33,563 nt of DNA from Fibrobacterota bacterium (GTDB taxonomy: Bacteria > Fibrobacterota > Fibrobacteria > UBA11236). The translations under genes were made by a program, and so were the position numbers. The DNA is taken from the NCBI GenBank assembly GCA_019509785.1, contig JAEKLQ010000087.1:1-33563 (forward strand), in the 5' to 3' direction. Each line of letters opens with the position of its first letter. The first letter of the stretch is position 1. Below, piece after piece: positions 18,193-25,445 of this stretch. Below the pieces are notes generated by a model. The model saw only the letters and a program-made list of their open reading frames with translations, did no database searches and was not told the origin of the DNA.

Positions 18193-19071
18193 TCAGACCT
18201 GGCTTTGCGCCCGCCCCTGCCGCTCCCCCGGCGACGCCAGCCACGGCAGCGGCGGCGCCTTCACGCCCGCGTATTTCTTGCGGTAGGCGCTGGGCGACAT
18301 GGCCATCTGGGCCTTGAATTGGCGATTGAAGTGCGACAGATCGTAAAAGCCGTTATTGAGGGCGATGTCCGAGATGCGCTCGCTGCCTTCGGCCAAGGCC
18401 TGGCAGGCCGCGTGGATGCGGACCATGGTGATGTACTTGAGCGGGGAGATCTTGAAAAGCGATTTGAAGCGCCGTTCGAATTGGCTGATGGAAAGGCAAA
18501 CGATGGAGGCCAGCTTGGCCATGTCGATGGATTCGGGATAATGCTGCATCACGTATTCGAAGACTTCGCCCATCTCGGTGAAATGGCGCGAGCCCGATTC
18601 CATCTTCTTGATGTCGCGCGTGATGCCCGCCAGCCCGATGATAGTGCCGTCCTCGTGCCGTACCGGGATCTTGGTGGTGGAGTACCAGTCCGTCGCCTTG
18701 CCGGTATGGATCACCAGCTCGATGATGTTCACCAACGAATCGCCGTTCTGCATGACCTGATGATCGTCGCGCAGGTATTTTTCGGCCAGGTGGCGCGGGA
18801 ACACGTCCAAATCGGTAAGCCCCACCACGTCTTCCGGCTTCTTGAAACCGCACTTCTCGGCGAAGATGCGGTTGGCCATGGTGAAGCGGCCGTTCAGATC
18901 CTTCGCGAACAGGAAAACGTCCGCCAAATGCTCGAAGAGCTCGAGCAAGGCTGATTTTACCCCGGGCTCGTCGGAGTTCCAGGCCCCCGCTTGCTTCAAT
19001 TTCCCTCCCGGCTTACCGACACGCCATCGAACAAATACCGCCCAGGCGCAGTCCGCGCAAGATATAAACAT
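18193..19071 (-). CDS. PAS-domain AraC-family transcriptional regulator
   Basis: One-component regulator. A PAS domain lies at about residues 38-145 (DVFLFAKDLNGRFTMANRIFA, then IPVRHEDGTIIGLAGITRDI, the usual PAS/PAC ending). It is followed by an AraC-type double helix-turn-helix at about 165-272 (LASIVCLSISQFERRFKSLF; ISDIALNNGFYDLSHFNRQFK; MSPSAYRKKY). The ligand is unknown. I see no cysteine or histidine pattern that would fix a haem or flavin. The longest frame starts at ATG 19071, but TTG at 18999 is preceded by GGGAGGG at good spacing and would remove 24 residues of unclear nature. The neighbouring minus-strand unknown gene begins just downstream and could be its target; that is only proximity. 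Confidence 0.88.
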   Translation of the reverse strand: MFISCADCAWAVFVRWRVGKPGGKLKQAGAWNSDEPGVKSALLELFEHLADVFLFAKDLNGRFTMANRIFAEKCGFKKPEDVVGLTDLDVFPRHLAEKYLRDDHQVMQNGDSLVNIIELVIHTGKATDWYSTTKIPVRHEDGTIIGLAGITRDIKKMESGSRHFTEMGEVFEYVMQHYPESIDMAKLASIVCLSISQFERRFKSLFKISPLKYITMVRIHAACQALAEGSERISDIALNNGFYDLSHFNRQFKAQMAMSPSAYRKKYAGVKAPPLPWLASPGERQGRAQSQV

Positions 19072-19157
19072 AGGCCGGCTTTGCCGTTTTCCTGCTCATT
19101 TCGGCTTCCCCCTAATCCCGCTGCGACCCCGTCCTAGCGAGAAATCGCCATTTTGGC

Positions 19158-19207
19158 TATAATAATGGGCCTTCTGGCTTGACCGGATCGGGGGTGATAA
19201 TTAACTT
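19158..19207 (+). promoter_or_regulatory. Promoter region of the rplM-cdsA operon
   Basis: Two candidates lie in the AT-rich stretch before rplM. One is TTGACC (19179-19184), 17 nt, TAACTT (19202-19207). The other is a perfect TATAAT at 19158-19163 without a good -35 box. The leader to the rplM ATG would be about 30 or 75 nt, enough for ribosomal-protein autoregulation, but I cannot fold it reliably. Confidence 0.45.
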
Positions 19208-19244
19208 TTCACCTCCATAATTTTTCAAGTTACATAGGGATGCC

Positions 19245-19676
19245 ATGAAAACCGTTACGGTGAATCCGAAGTCCGTTGCCAAGAAGTGGTACATCATCGA
19301 CGCCACGGACATTGTTCTGGGCCGCCTGTCCACTAAAGCCGCCTCCATCCTCATGGGGAAGCACAAGGCCTCGTGGGCCCCGAATGAAGACATGGGCGAC
19401 TTCGTCGTCGTCGTCAACGCGGACAAGATCGCGTTGACCGGTAAAAAGCGCGAGACCATGCGCTATTTCAACCACTCCACCCATCCGGGCGGACATCGCA
19501 CTTTGACCGTGGCCCAGGCCCAGGCCATCCGCCCCGGCTATCCGGTCCGTTATGCCATCAAGGCCATGTTGCCCAAGACCATCCTGGGCGATCACATGGG
19601 CCGCAAGCTTTTCGTTTACGGTGGCGAAAGCCATCCCCACGCGGCCCAAAAGCCCGAGGCGCTGGCTGTCAAGTAA
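19245..19676 (+). CDS. rplM: 50S ribosomal protein L13 (uL13)
   Basis: Large-subunit assembly protein, 143 residues, the usual length. Typical L13 blocks are WYIIDATDIVLGRLSTKAAS, GDFVVVVNADKIALTGKK, AMLPKTILGDHMGRKLFVY and HPHAAQKPEAL. The ATG at 19245 follows ATAGGG. It is the first gene of the operon and is followed by rpsI, the almost universal bacterial pairing. Confidence 0.98.
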   Translation: MKTVTVNPKSVAKKWYIIDATDIVLGRLSTKAASILMGKHKASWAPNEDMGDFVVVVNADKIALTGKKRETMRYFNHSTHPGGHRTLTVAQAQAIRPGYPVRYAIKAMLPKTILGDHMGRKLFVYGGESHPHAAQKPEALAVK

Positions 19677-19693
19677 AGCCGGCCGAAATTCAC

Positions 19694-19710
19694 AGGAGGA
19701 TACCCCCATC
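19694..19710 (+). promoter_or_regulatory. Shine-Dalgarno and apparent ATC start codon of rpsI
   Basis: AGGAGG (19694-19699) is followed after 8 nt by ATC (19708-19710), which begins ATC-GCA-ACC-CAG. This is exactly where the start codon of S9 should be. No ATG, GTG or TTG lies in frame between the Shine-Dalgarno and the conserved ATGRRKTAIAR block. The nearest upstream ATG (19552) is deep inside rplM. Confidence 0.75.
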
Positions 19711-20103
19711 GCAACCCAGGATTCAATTCGAGCCACCGGACGCCGCAAGACCGCCATCGCGCGGGTGATCATCAAGCCCGGCACCGGCAAGCGCATCATC
19801 AATGATCGCACTTTCACCGAGTTCTTCGCCAACGCCATCCGCGAGATGATCGTTGAGCAGCCCCTCACCATCCTCAACCTGAACAAGCAGTGGGACGTCA
19901 TCGTCACCTCCAAGGGTGGCGGCGTGAACGGGACCGCCGGAGCCGTCCGGCTCGGCATCGCCCGCGCCCTGGTGGCGTTCAAGCCCGAGTATCGCGCCGC
20001 CATGCGCGAGCACGGCCTCATGACGCGCGACTCGCGCGCCGTGGAACGTAAGAAGTACGGAAAGTCTGGAGCCCGCCGCAGCTTCCAGTTCTCCAAGCGC
20101 TAA
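19708..20103 (+). CDS. rpsI: 30S ribosomal protein S9 (uS9), apparent ATC start
   Basis: Small-subunit protein whose C-terminal Lys/Arg tail reaches the P-site tRNA. From the ATC at 19708 it has 131 residues, the normal length. Conserved blocks are ATGRRKTAIARVIIKPGTGK, GGGVNGTAGAVRLGIARAL and the tail DSRAVERKKYGKSGARRSFQ followed by FSKR. If the start is really ATC, initiation is non-canonical. A miscalled ATG is the simpler explanation. An automatic caller would probably choose ATG 19552 and wrongly add 52 residues that overlap rplM. It lies 31 nt after rplM and 26 nt before rpsB, in a purine-only spacer. Confidence 0.93.
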   Translation: MATQDSIRATGRRKTAIARVIIKPGTGKRIINDRTFTEFFANAIREMIVEQPLTILNLNKQWDVIVTSKGGGVNGTAGAVRLGIARALVAFKPEYRAAMREHGLMTRDSRAVERKKYGKSGARRSFQFSKR

Positions 20104-20129
20104 TAGAGATAGAGAGAAAAGAGAGAAGA

Positions 20130-20876
20130 ATGCCTGTACCCGAAATCAAAGAGATGTTGGAGGCGGGTGTCCATTTCGGGCACTTGACCAAGCGCTGGAA
20201 CCCCAAGATGAAGAAATTCATCTTGACCGAGAAAAACGGGATCTACGTCATCGATCTGGCCAAGACCCAGGAATGCCTGAACAAGGCCATCGAAGCCGTC
20301 AAGCGCATCCGGCACTCCGGCAAGTCCATCCTCTTCGTCGGCACGAAGAAGACCATCAAGGACTGCATGAAGGAAGAAGCCGTCCGCTGCAACATGTACT
20401 ACGTGACCGAGCGCTGGCTGGGCGGCATGTTGACCAACTTCTCCACCGTCAAGAAGTCGATCAAGCGTTTGGAAGATATCGAGAAGATGGAAACCGACGG
20501 CCTGTTCAACGAGCTGACCAAGAAGGAAGTGCTCGCCCTGAACAAGGAACGCGGCAAGCTCGAAGGCATCTTCTCCGGTATCCGGAACATGAAGTCCCTG
20601 CCGGGCGCGCTGTTCGTGGTCGATTCCGAGCATGAGGAAATCGCCGTTCACGAAGCCAACCGCCTCAAGATCCCGGTCATCGCCATCGTGGATACCAATT
20701 CCGATCCGGACAAGGTCGCCTTCCCGATCCCTGGCAACGACGACGCCATCAAGTCCGTGGGCCTTTTGACCCGCGTCATTTCCGATGCCATCGTGGGCAT
20801 CCAGGCTCCCATCGCCGAAGACGGCAAGACCACCGCCGCCCCCGCCCTGGCCGAGGTGCTGGAAGGGGCCGAGTAA
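20130..20876 (+). CDS. rpsB: 30S ribosomal protein S2 (uS2)
   Basis: 248 residues. Signature blocks are MLEAGVHFGHLTKRWNPKMK near the N-terminus, SILFVGTKKTIKD, RWLGGMLTNFSTVKKSIKRL, GALFVVDSEHEEIAVHEANR and PVIAIVDTNSDPDKVAFPIP. Only a run of GA-rich bases precedes the ATG, so the Shine-Dalgarno is weak. The stop TAA shares one base with the tsf ATG (TAATG), so translation is coupled, as in the conserved rpsB-tsf pair. Confidence 0.98.
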   Translation: MPVPEIKEMLEAGVHFGHLTKRWNPKMKKFILTEKNGIYVIDLAKTQECLNKAIEAVKRIRHSGKSILFVGTKKTIKDCMKEEAVRCNMYYVTERWLGGMLTNFSTVKKSIKRLEDIEKMETDGLFNELTKKEVLALNKERGKLEGIFSGIRNMKSLPGALFVVDSEHEEIAVHEANRLKIPVIAIVDTNSDPDKVAFPIPGNDDAIKSVGLLTRVISDAIVGIQAPIAEDGKTTAAPALAEVLEGAE

Positions 20877-21742
20877 TGGCGGAAGTCACCGCTCAGACCG
20901 TGGCCGAGCTTCGCGAGAAGACCGGTCTCGGCATTCTCCAATGCAAAAAAGCCCTGACCGAAACGGCCGGGGACATGGAGAAGGCGATCGAGTTCCTGCG
21001 TAAGCAAGGGGCCGCCGTGGCCGCCAAGCGCGTGGGCAAAGAGACCAAGGAAGGCAAGATCGTCCTGGCCGCCGCAGCCGATGCGGTAGCCGCCGTGGAG
21101 ATCAACTGCGAGACCGACTTCGTCTCCGCTTCCGACGACTTCAACGCCTTCGCCTCCAAGGTTTCCCGCTCCATCCTGGAGAAGAAGCCCGCGGATCTCG
21201 AGGCCCTCAAGGCCTTGCCCCTGGACAACACCACCTTGGGCGAGGTGAATACCGCCGTCATCGCCAAGATCGGCGAGCTGATCACCATCCGCCGCTTTCT
21301 CATCGAGAAGGTGGGAGCCAACGAACTGGCCGAAACCTACTCCCATGGCGGGGGCAAGATCGGCGTCATCGTGAAGCTCGGGTTCCAAGGGACGCTCAAG
21401 GACAAAGGCGCCTTGTCGTCGGTCGCGAAGGATCTGGCGATGCAAGTCGCCGCCAGCATGCCCATCGCCATCGAGCCGAAGGACGTTCCCGCTTCCGTCA
21501 TCGAGAAAGAACGCGAAATCGGCCGCGAGCTGACCCTCAAGGAAGGCAAGACCGGCGACATCGTGGAAAAGATCGTCGAAGGCAAGGTCCAGAAGTTCTA
21601 CAAAGAGAACTGCCTGGTGAACCAGGTATACATCAAGGACAATAAGACGACTATCGACAAGTTGCTGGCTGCTACGGCCAAGTCGCAAGGGCTGGACTCC
21701 CTCAAGGTCCTCGCCTTCCACCGGCTGCAACTGGGTCAATAG
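20876..21742 (+). CDS. tsf: Translation elongation factor Ts
   Basis: Nucleotide-exchange factor for EF-Tu. 288 residues. The N-terminal UBA-like module is [20 protein letters not shown]. The EF-Tu contact motif is [12 protein letters not shown] (normally TDFVARN-F). Two core subdomains follow, and the C-terminus is [19 protein letters not shown] with a helical tail. The ATG overlaps the rpsB stop by one base, and pyrH follows after 4 nt. Confidence 0.98.
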   Translation: MAEVTAQTVAELREKTGLGILQCKKALTETAGDMEKAIEFLRKQGAAVAAKRVGKETKEGKIVLAAAADAVAAVEINCETDFVSASDDFNAFASKVSRSILEKKPADLEALKALPLDNTTLGEVNTAVIAKIGELITIRRFLIEKVGANELAETYSHGGGKIGVIVKLGFQGTLKDKGALSSVAKDLAMQVAASMPIAIEPKDVPASVIEKEREIGRELTLKEGKTGDIVEKIVEGKVQKFYKENCLVNQVYIKDNKTTIDKLLAATAKSQGLDSLKVLAFHRLQLGQ

Positions 21743-21746
21743 GCCC

Positions 21747-22481
21747 ATGTCGCAACTCCGCTACAAGCGAGTCCTCCTCAAGTTGAGCGGGGAGGCGTTC
21801 GCAGGCAAGCCCGATAGCGGGAACGACGGCGGCATCGACCCCGAAACTATCCGCTCCATCGCCGAAGAGGTCGCCCAGGTCTACCAGAGCGGGGTCCAGG
21901 TCGGCGTCGTGATCGGCGGCGGCAACATCATCCGCGGCGCAACCCTCAGCAAGGTCGGCTTCGATCGCGTATCGGCCGATCAGATGGGCATGCTGGCCAC
22001 GGTCATCAACTGCCTGGCCATGCAAGACGCCCTGGAAAAGCTGGGCATCTTCACCCGCGTGATGAGCGCCATCAAGATGTCCTCCATCGCCGAGTTCTAC
22101 ATCCGCCGCCGCGCGGTTCGCCACCTGGAAAAGGGGCGCATCACCTTGTTCGCGGCCGGTACCGGCAACCCGTACTTCACGACGGATAGCGCCGCCACCT
22201 TGCGCGCCATCGAGACCAATTGCGACATCATCATGAAGGCCACCAATGTGGACGGGATCTACGACAAGGATCCGAACAAGCATAAGGATGCCGTGCGCTA
22301 CGAGACCATCACCTACACCGAGGCCATCAACCGGCAGCTCAAGGTAATGGATACCTCCGCGTTCGCCCTCTGCCGCGAGAACAACATTCCCATCTTGGTG
22401 TTCAACATGAACGTGCCGGGCAACCTGGTGAAGGCGGCCCGCGGCGAGAAGATCGGAACCCTGGTCAACGGCGGCGAGTAA
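21747..22481 (+). CDS. pyrH: UMP kinase
   Basis: Phosphorylates UMP to UDP in the cytoplasm; a hexameric amino-acid-kinase-fold enzyme. 244 residues, normal for the family. Motifs are [12 protein letters not shown] (N-terminal Lys, phosphate binding), [32 protein letters not shown] and [32 protein letters not shown] completes the nucleotide site. It lies between tsf and frr as in most bacteria. Confidence 0.98.
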   Translation: MSQLRYKRVLLKLSGEAFAGKPDSGNDGGIDPETIRSIAEEVAQVYQSGVQVGVVIGGGNIIRGATLSKVGFDRVSADQMGMLATVINCLAMQDALEKLGIFTRVMSAIKMSSIAEFYIRRRAVRHLEKGRITLFAAGTGNPYFTTDSAATLRAIETNCDIIMKATNVDGIYDKDPNKHKDAVRYETITYTEAINRQLKVMDTSAFALCRENNIPILVFNMNVPGNLVKAARGEKIGTLVNGGE

Positions 22482-22503
22482 GCCGAACGCCGGAGAAAAA
22501 GCC

Positions 22504-23055
22504 ATGCTCGACGAGAAGTCCATCAGGGAGCGCATGCAGAAGTCGGTGGACGCGGTTCGGCGCGACCTCGCGAAGATCCGCACCGGCATCGCCTCGCCCT
22601 CCATCCTCGACAACGTTTTCATCGACTATTACGGCACCCGGACGCCGATTCCGCAGGCCGCCGCCATCTCCGTTCCCGAGCCCCGCACCTTGGCCATCAA
22701 GCCGTGGGACAAGAGCCTGATGGGGCTCATCGAGAAGGCTATCCAGGCCAGCGACATCGGCATCAATCCCGTCAACGACGGCACCTACATCCGCCTGAAC
22801 ATGCCCGTCCTGACCGGCGATCGCCGCAAGGACCTGGCCAAGCAGGCCAAGAAGATCGGCGAAGAGGCCAAGGTCGCCATCCGCAACATCCGCCGCGACG
22901 AAAACGACCGACTCAAGCGGGAACTCACCGGCGCCGGCCACTCCGAAGACGAGTTGAAGGGCTGGCAGGAGAAGGTCCAGGTCATCACCGACAAGTTCAT
23001 CGCCGAAGTCGACAAGGTGATCGCGGACAAGGAAAAGGATATCCTCACCGTCTGA
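22504..23055 (+). CDS. frr: Ribosome recycling factor
   Basis: Splits post-termination ribosomes with EF-G. 183 residues, near the usual 185. It has the three-helix plus beta/alpha/beta architecture: LAKIRTGIASPSILDNVFID, YYGTRTPIPQAAAISVPEPR, NDGTYIRLNMPVLTGDRRKD, IRNIRRDENDRLKRELTG. GGAG precedes the ATG by about 8 nt. The gene sits 22 nt after pyrH. Confidence 0.98.
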   Translation: MLDEKSIRERMQKSVDAVRRDLAKIRTGIASPSILDNVFIDYYGTRTPIPQAAAISVPEPRTLAIKPWDKSLMGLIEKAIQASDIGINPVNDGTYIRLNMPVLTGDRRKDLAKQAKKIGEEAKVAIRNIRRDENDRLKRELTGAGHSEDELKGWQEKVQVITDKFIAEVDKVIADKEKDILTV

Positions 23056-23095
23056 CTATGGAAGCCGTCGTCCACAGGCCGCAGCGGGGGACGGC

Positions 23096-23806
23096 GTGAA
23101 GGAGCCTCCTTCCCATATCGCCATCATCATGGACGGTAACGGGCGCTGGGCCAAGAAGCGCATGCTCCCCCGGGTCATCGGCCACCGCGAGGGGACCAAG
23201 GCCACCAAGAAAATCGTCCGCGCCTGCGGCGAGCTCGGCGTCAAGCACCTTACCATCTACGTCTTCAGCTCCGAGAACTGGGAGCGCCCCCTCCCCGAGG
23301 TGGACGCGCTGATGAGCTTATTGGTGGACATGGTGCGCCAGGAAATCGAAGACCTGATGCGCAACAACGTCAGGCTTTGCGCCTTGGGGAATCTTTCCCG
23401 CCTTCCCGATCTCACCCGCCGCGAGTTGGAATGGGGTATCGAGCGCACCAAGGGCAATACCGGGCTGCAACTGAACCTGGCCGTCTCCTACGGCGGCCGC
23501 GAAGAGATCCTGGATGCCGCCAGGGCCCTGGCCGAAAAGGCGAAGCGCGGCGAGCTCGATCCCGCGGACATCGATGAACATGCTTTCCGTTCCTGCATGT
23601 ACCTGCCGCAAGTGCCCGATCCGGAGCTTTTGATCCGCACCGGAGGCGATCAGCGGATCTCCAACTACTTGCTCTGGCAAATCGCTTACACCGAGCTCTA
23701 CGTAACGCCCACGCTTTGGCCCGACTTCGACAAGGAAGGCCTGCTCGAAGCCATCGAAGAATACCATAGCCGCCAACGCCGCTTCGGCAAGGTTCTGGAA
23801 GGCTGA
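23096..23806 (+). CDS. uppS: Undecaprenyl diphosphate synthase (cis-prenyltransferase)
   Basis: Elongates farnesyl-PP with isopentenyl-PP to C55-PP, the lipid carrier for peptidoglycan and polysaccharides. 236 residues from a GTG start at 23096 with GGGGGA upstream. Motifs are IAIIMDGNGRWAKKR with the catalytic Asp, GHREGTKA, YVFSSENWERP, NLAVSYGGREEI and LIRTGGDQRISNYLLWQIAY. ELYVTPTLWPDF completes the set. In most bacteria the second block reads RTGGE-R-SNFLLWQ; here it is GGDQRISNYLLWQ, a mild change. It is directly followed by cdsA. Confidence 0.96.
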   Translation: MKEPPSHIAIIMDGNGRWAKKRMLPRVIGHREGTKATKKIVRACGELGVKHLTIYVFSSENWERPLPEVDALMSLLVDMVRQEIEDLMRNNVRLCALGNLSRLPDLTRRELEWGIERTKGNTGLQLNLAVSYGGREEILDAARALAEKAKRGELDPADIDEHAFRSCMYLPQVPDPELLIRTGGDQRISNYLLWQIAYTELYVTPTLWPDFDKEGLLEAIEEYHSRQRRFGKVLEG

Positions 23807-24697
23807 GTGCAAGGTTCTGATAACGTGACCGAAGGCGCTGAAAAACGTAGCTCCATGTCCAACCTGACCTTAAGAATCATCTCGGCCGCAGCGATGATCG
23901 TGATCATCTACGGCCTGCTGGTGGCTTCCTTCGTGACCCGCTGGGCCGCCCTCGCCTTGATCATAGCCATCGGGGCTTGGGAGTTCGCCCGCATGGTCAA
24001 CGTCAAATACCGCGGGCCCGCGGTGGCCTGGGTCGCGGGCCTGATCGTGTTCGCCTTCGCCATTCCCTATTATCCCGGGCTCATGGACGATGCGACCGGG
24101 GTGGCGGCCACGCCGGCGGCATGGATTTGGGCCTTGAGCATCCTTTCGGTACTCGCATTCACCCTGCTGGGGTTCCGCTATCTCGACATCGACGGGATGG
24201 CGCCCTGGATCTATATGCAGATTTTCGGCTGCGCCTACTTCGGCCTCTACGCCTCCGCCTTGTTCGGCCTTTTGCAGCCGCATACGGGCTGGCGCGGGAT
24301 CTTCCCGTTGATCATGATCCAGATCGCGATCGCCGCGGCCGACACCGGGGCCTATTTCGTCGGGCGGAAATTCGGGAAGCGGAAACTCGCGCCCTCTATT
24401 TCGGCCGGGAAGACTATCGAGGGCGCTTATGGCGGCACGGCATTTACGGTGCTGGTGACCGTATTGCTCGGTCCCAAGCTCTTGCATACGGGGCTGGCCG
24501 CGAATTTGGGCCTGGGCCTGGCCCTCGCCTTGACCGCCGTTTCAGGCGACCTATTCATATCCGTCCTGAAGCGCTACGTGGGCATGAAGGACTCGTCCAA
24601 CCTGATCCCCGGCCACGGTGGCATCCTCGATCGTTTCAACTCGCTTATCTTTTCCGCCCCGGTCGCCCTGTTTTATCTCCAGATCGTCCAGGGCTAA
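23807..24697 (+). CDS. cdsA: Phosphatidate cytidylyltransferase (CDP-diacylglycerol synthase)
   Basis: Inner-membrane enzyme that turns phosphatidic acid plus CTP into CDP-diacylglycerol, the branch point of phospholipid synthesis. 296 residues from GTG 23807, which directly follows the uppS TGA with GGAAGG upstream. GTG 23825 or ATG 23855 (MSNLTLRII, just before the first helix) are alternatives. Eight or so membrane helices are visible. The C-terminal signature is LKRYVGMKDSSNLIPGHGG followed by ILDRFNS. The last Asp of the usual DRxDS is Asn278 here, while D275 is kept. It is the last gene of the rplM operon before a minus-strand lipoprotein gene. Confidence 0.94.
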   Translation: MQGSDNVTEGAEKRSSMSNLTLRIISAAAMIVIIYGLLVASFVTRWAALALIIAIGAWEFARMVNVKYRGPAVAWVAGLIVFAFAIPYYPGLMDDATGVAATPAAWIWALSILSVLAFTLLGFRYLDIDGMAPWIYMQIFGCAYFGLYASALFGLLQPHTGWRGIFPLIMIQIAIAAADTGAYFVGRKFGKRKLAPSISAGKTIEGAYGGTAFTVLVTVLLGPKLLHTGLAANLGLGLALALTAVSGDLFISVLKRYVGMKDSSNLIPGHGGILDRFNSLIFSAPVALFYLQIVQG

Positions 24698-24760
24698 CCG
24701 AACTTCGGGGTCCCGAACGGTGCTCTTGATCAGTACCGGCCCTGGTTCGGATGGGATTCC

Positions 24761-25246
24761 TCAATCCTTCCGGTATACGGTGGGCTGGCCATCTTCCATC
24801 AGGGTCCAAGCGCTGCCCTTCACGTCGATGTCCGCCTCCCTGGTTTTCGGCTCGCTGCAATCCGTCGAGGTCTCCAGGAGCGTAGCGGCATCCTTATAGG
24901 TGCAATCCGTCTTGGTACTGACCAGCTTCCCGTCCGTCACCGACCAGGACTGGTACTCTTTCACGATTTCCACGTAGTCGTTGGGGGCGTCGAGCCCGGT
25001 GGCGAGGCGCTTGGAGAGAAGCAGGGTATGGTCCGGTTCGATATCCAAGGTGACCTTGATATCCGTCGGATCGGGCGGGGTTTTCCCGGTCGGAATATTG
25101 GTGCGCCAAATGCCGATCACGGTGGCCTCCGTGGCGGGCTGGCGCGTTTCGTCATCTTCCTTTTTCATGAAGGACATGGGATCGCAGGCGGCTAGCAGAA
25201 GTGTCGTGGCCGAATACGCGGCGAAACGGGTGAAGCCGTCGAGCAT
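24761..25246 (-). CDS. Small lipoprotein of unknown function
   Basis: 161 residues. The N-terminus is a lipoprotein signal: a hydrophobic run TTLLLAAC with Cys21 as the lipid attachment site. An acidic spacer follows (KKEDDETRQ), then a small domain of beta-type sequence (IGIWRTNIPTGK, IKVTLDIEPDHTLLLSKRL, WSVTDGKLVS) with three further cysteines that may pair. The pattern (GIWRT, then DHT-LLL, then WSVTDGKL) resembles lipocalin-like or DUF-type stress lipoproteins, but I assign no family. The ATG at 25246 is preceded by GGAGG at 6 nt spacing. It is transcribed against the flow of the operon and sits between cdsA and dxr. Confidence 0.82.
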   Translation of the reverse strand: MLDGFTRFAAYSATTLLLAACDPMSFMKKEDDETRQPATEATVIGIWRTNIPTGKTPPDPTDIKVTLDIEPDHTLLLSKRLATGLDAPNDYVEIVKEYQSWSVTDGKLVSTKTDCTYKDAATLLETSTDCSEPKTREADIDVKGSAWTLMEDGQPTVYRKD

Positions 25247-25430
25247 GGCATGCCTCCGGGAAAGGGCCTCCGGATTGTAATGGGTGGCGGGAGCCCGCCG
25301 CTCGTATCGGGCTTCTTGAACATTTCCCGCGGATTGCGGCCATGATCATGCGGGAATATGGGCCCCAGCCCATTTTCCTGTATTTTCCTCCGGATTCCGG
25401 GTTATCATAAAGAGCCCAGATCGACTTTTT

Positions 25431-25436
25431 TATATT
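25431..25436 (+). promoter_or_regulatory. -10 box for dxr, 9 nt before the ATG
   Basis: TATATT (25431-25436) preceded by a T-run is followed by 9 nt (ACCCCGGGA) and the ATG at 25446. No good -35 hexamer stands at 17 nt. The spacing equals that before the L,D-transpeptidase gene and purD and suggests a leaderless transcript. Confidence 0.45.
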
Positions 25437-25445
25437 ACCCCGGGA

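Noticed and set aside
19552-19707. Upstream ATG as the start of rpsI
   Set aside because: It would add 52 residues overlapping rplM and ignore the AGGAGG just before ATC 19708; S9 proteins have no such extension.
20648-21748. Minus-strand open frame of 366 codons across rpsB/tsf
   Set aside because: Shadow of conserved operon genes.
24704-24717. TTCGGG-GT-CCCGAA palindrome after cdsA as terminator
   Set aside because: Loop of two bases and no T-run on either side.
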